Assembly (NCBI GenBank): GCA_030653175.1
Contig: JAURZV010000106.1
Location: 1 to 64,000, forward strand
Origin: Methylobacter sp.
GTDB lineage: Bacteria; Pseudomonadota; Gammaproteobacteria; Methylococcales; Methylomonadaceae
Length of the DNA stretch: 64,000 bases
Direction of reading: 5' to 3'
Shown: positions 62,985 to 64,000 of the stretch, in pieces
Position numbering within the stretch: the stretch's first letter is position 1
Layout of the letters: the number at the start of each line of letters is the position of its first letter
The notes under the pieces: model-generated
Told to the model about the DNA's origin: nothing
The model's input: only the letters and a program-made list of their open reading frames with translations
The model's database searches: none
Made by a program: the position numbers and the translations under genes

Positions 62985-64000
62985 TTATTTCTTAGGCAGA
63001 AATCTAACCAGTTTAACGCTATTTTCATCACGTTTTATGATCTCCAGAAGGTAGCCATGCAATCTGATACTGGTTCCTGTTTCGGGTATGGTTTCCATAA
63101 ACTCAATAATAAGCCCGTTGAGTGTCTTTGGCCCTTCCGTAGGAAGCGACCATTGCGTGACGCGGTTTAATTCCCTGATAGTAATATTGGCGTCAACCAG
63201 ATAACTGCCGTCACTTTGCGCTCTTACGGCGACGTCGTCGGTAATCAGTTCCCCTACAATTTCCTGTAGTAAATCGTCCAGTGTAACCAGTCCCTGCACA
63301 TCGCCATATTCATCAACCACCAGGCCTATGCGGATTTTTTCATGCTTAAAGCGATGCATTTGGTTATGCACCGGGGTGCTCTCAGGGATAAACGAGGGTT
63401 TATCCAGGCTGTTTATAATAGTCTGTTTGTCAAAATCTTCCTGGTTAATCAGTACCAGTATTTTCCTTAAATGGACAAAACCGATAATTCTGTCAATGCT
63501 GGTTTTGTAGACCGGTAGTCGGGTATGCGGGCTGGTTTTTATTTGAGCAATGATGTCTTCAATCGGCAATTCAAGATCTATGCCGATAATTTCATTGCGA
63601 GGCGTCATGATGTCTTCAACAGTTGCCGACTCGAGTTCGAGTATGCCCATCAGCATTTTTTGGTAGCGTATAGGCATTAAGCTTTCTGCATCGCTAATAA
63701 TGCTTTTTAATTCGTCCTTATTGAGTGCGTCATGGCGGTTTTTTTTGATATCGACACCGACTATGCGGAGCAACAGATTAACAAATAAATTGACGAACCA
63801 AACCACGGGATACAGGATTTTTAGTAAGGGGGTGTAAATCCAGGCGGCCGGGAAGGCAAGCGGCTCCGGTTTGATTGCCGCAAGTGTCTTGGGTGTTACT
63901 TCCGAGCAAATAAGCATTACGATAGTTAAAATTCCGGTAGCGATAGCGACACTGGATTCTTCATCTGCGTAAAGTTTAATGGCGATGACAGTCGCTATCG
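62985..64000 (-). CDS. CNNM/CorC-type membrane protein with CBS pair (5' end outside window)
   Basis: The frame runs off the window end. The visible part starts in the DUF21 membrane domain (IKLYADEESSVAIATGILTI, then MLICSEVTPKTLA). A linker with EDIMTPRNEIIGIDLELP begins a CBS pair (HTRLPVYKTSIDRIIGFVHL; IGLVVDEYGDVQGLVTLDDL). The C-terminal CorC_HlyC domain is VDANITIRELNRVTQWSLP. This matches YfjD/CorB-type HlyC/CorC proteins, proposed to export magnesium or cobalt. Confidence 0.88.
   Translation of the reverse strand, partial: IATVIAIKLYADEESSVAIATGILTIVMLICSEVTPKTLAAIKPEPLAFPAAWIYTPLLKILYPVVWFVNLFVNLLLRIVGVDIKKNRHDALNKDELKSIISDAESLMPIRYQKMLMGILELESATVEDIMTPRNEIIGIDLELPIEDIIAQIKTSPHTRLPVYKTSIDRIIGFVHLRKILVLINQEDFDKQTIINSLDKPSFIPESTPVHNQMHRFKHEKIRIGLVVDEYGDVQGLVTLDDLLQEIVGELITDDVAVRAQSDGSYLVDANITIRELNRVTQWSLPTEGPKTLNGLIIEFMETIPETGTSIRLHGYLLEIIKRDENSVKLVRFLPKK

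Overview
The window looks like chromosomal DNA of a gammaproteobacterium, most probably a Methylococcales-type methanotroph. This is an inference. The blocks rlmN-pilF-hisS-yfgM-bamB-der, speD / osmC-like / crp, secD-secF and efpL are gammaproteobacterial. The class II (B12-dependent) ribonucleotide reductase, the serine/glyoxylate-type hyi-glxR pair, the DUF3014 and TIGR04073 proteins and the very high load of small palindromic repeats fit aerobic methanotrophs. No methanotrophy gene itself is present, and no rRNA or tRNA gene was recognised.

Layout. 1-4.4 kb: an accessory edge with the tail of an Rpn-type nuclease, a broken coiled-coil gene, a DUF6447 gene between REP palindromes, a fragment of a REP-associated transposase, and a tetR-DUF4242-yncE operon. 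4.5-9.2 kb: membrane protein-glcF, speD-osmC, crp, DUF3014. 9.5-22.5 kb: housekeeping core (typA, secD, secF, ndk, rlmN, pilF, hisS, yfgM, bamB, der, tpx). 22.5-25.2 kb: a c-di-GMP gene with CBS, GAF, GGDEF and EAL domains, coupled to an unknown 112-residue gene. 25.2-34.8 kb: accessory region with IS3 debris carrying a 106-bp MITE candidate, an SGNH hydrolase, a YihY protein, a 941-residue RelE-like/SF1 helicase/ankyrin/wHTH fusion, a decayed ParE module, a zinc-ribbon PIN-like protein, DUF2442 with a DUF4160 remnant, and VapBC. 35-38 kb: tex and a TIGR04073 protein. 38-43 kb: mobile region with an IS4 fragment, an IS91 transposase, an integron-type gene cassette (carotenoid oxygenase plus marR) between two attC-like sites, and a broken tyrosine recombinase. 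43-51 kb: nrdJ in two parts with NrdR boxes, an ABC exporter, a FlgO-like lipoprotein, acs. 51-64 kb: a Phd/RelE module, an M16 protease pair, rsmD, coaD, two ferredoxins, hyi-glxR, efpL, rlmG, a small membrane protein, PilZ and FHA proteins, and the end of a CNNM/CorC protein.

Two themes stand out. First, an apparently integrase-less integron cassette sits among transposon remains. Second, several families of short palindromic repeats are scattered between genes and also lie inside reading frames: rsmD (three insertions), the signal peptide of the YncE-like protein, probably the N-terminus of BamB, and the recombinase gene, which one such repeat has broken. One family shows compensating changes in its stem, which suggests that hairpin structure is maintained.
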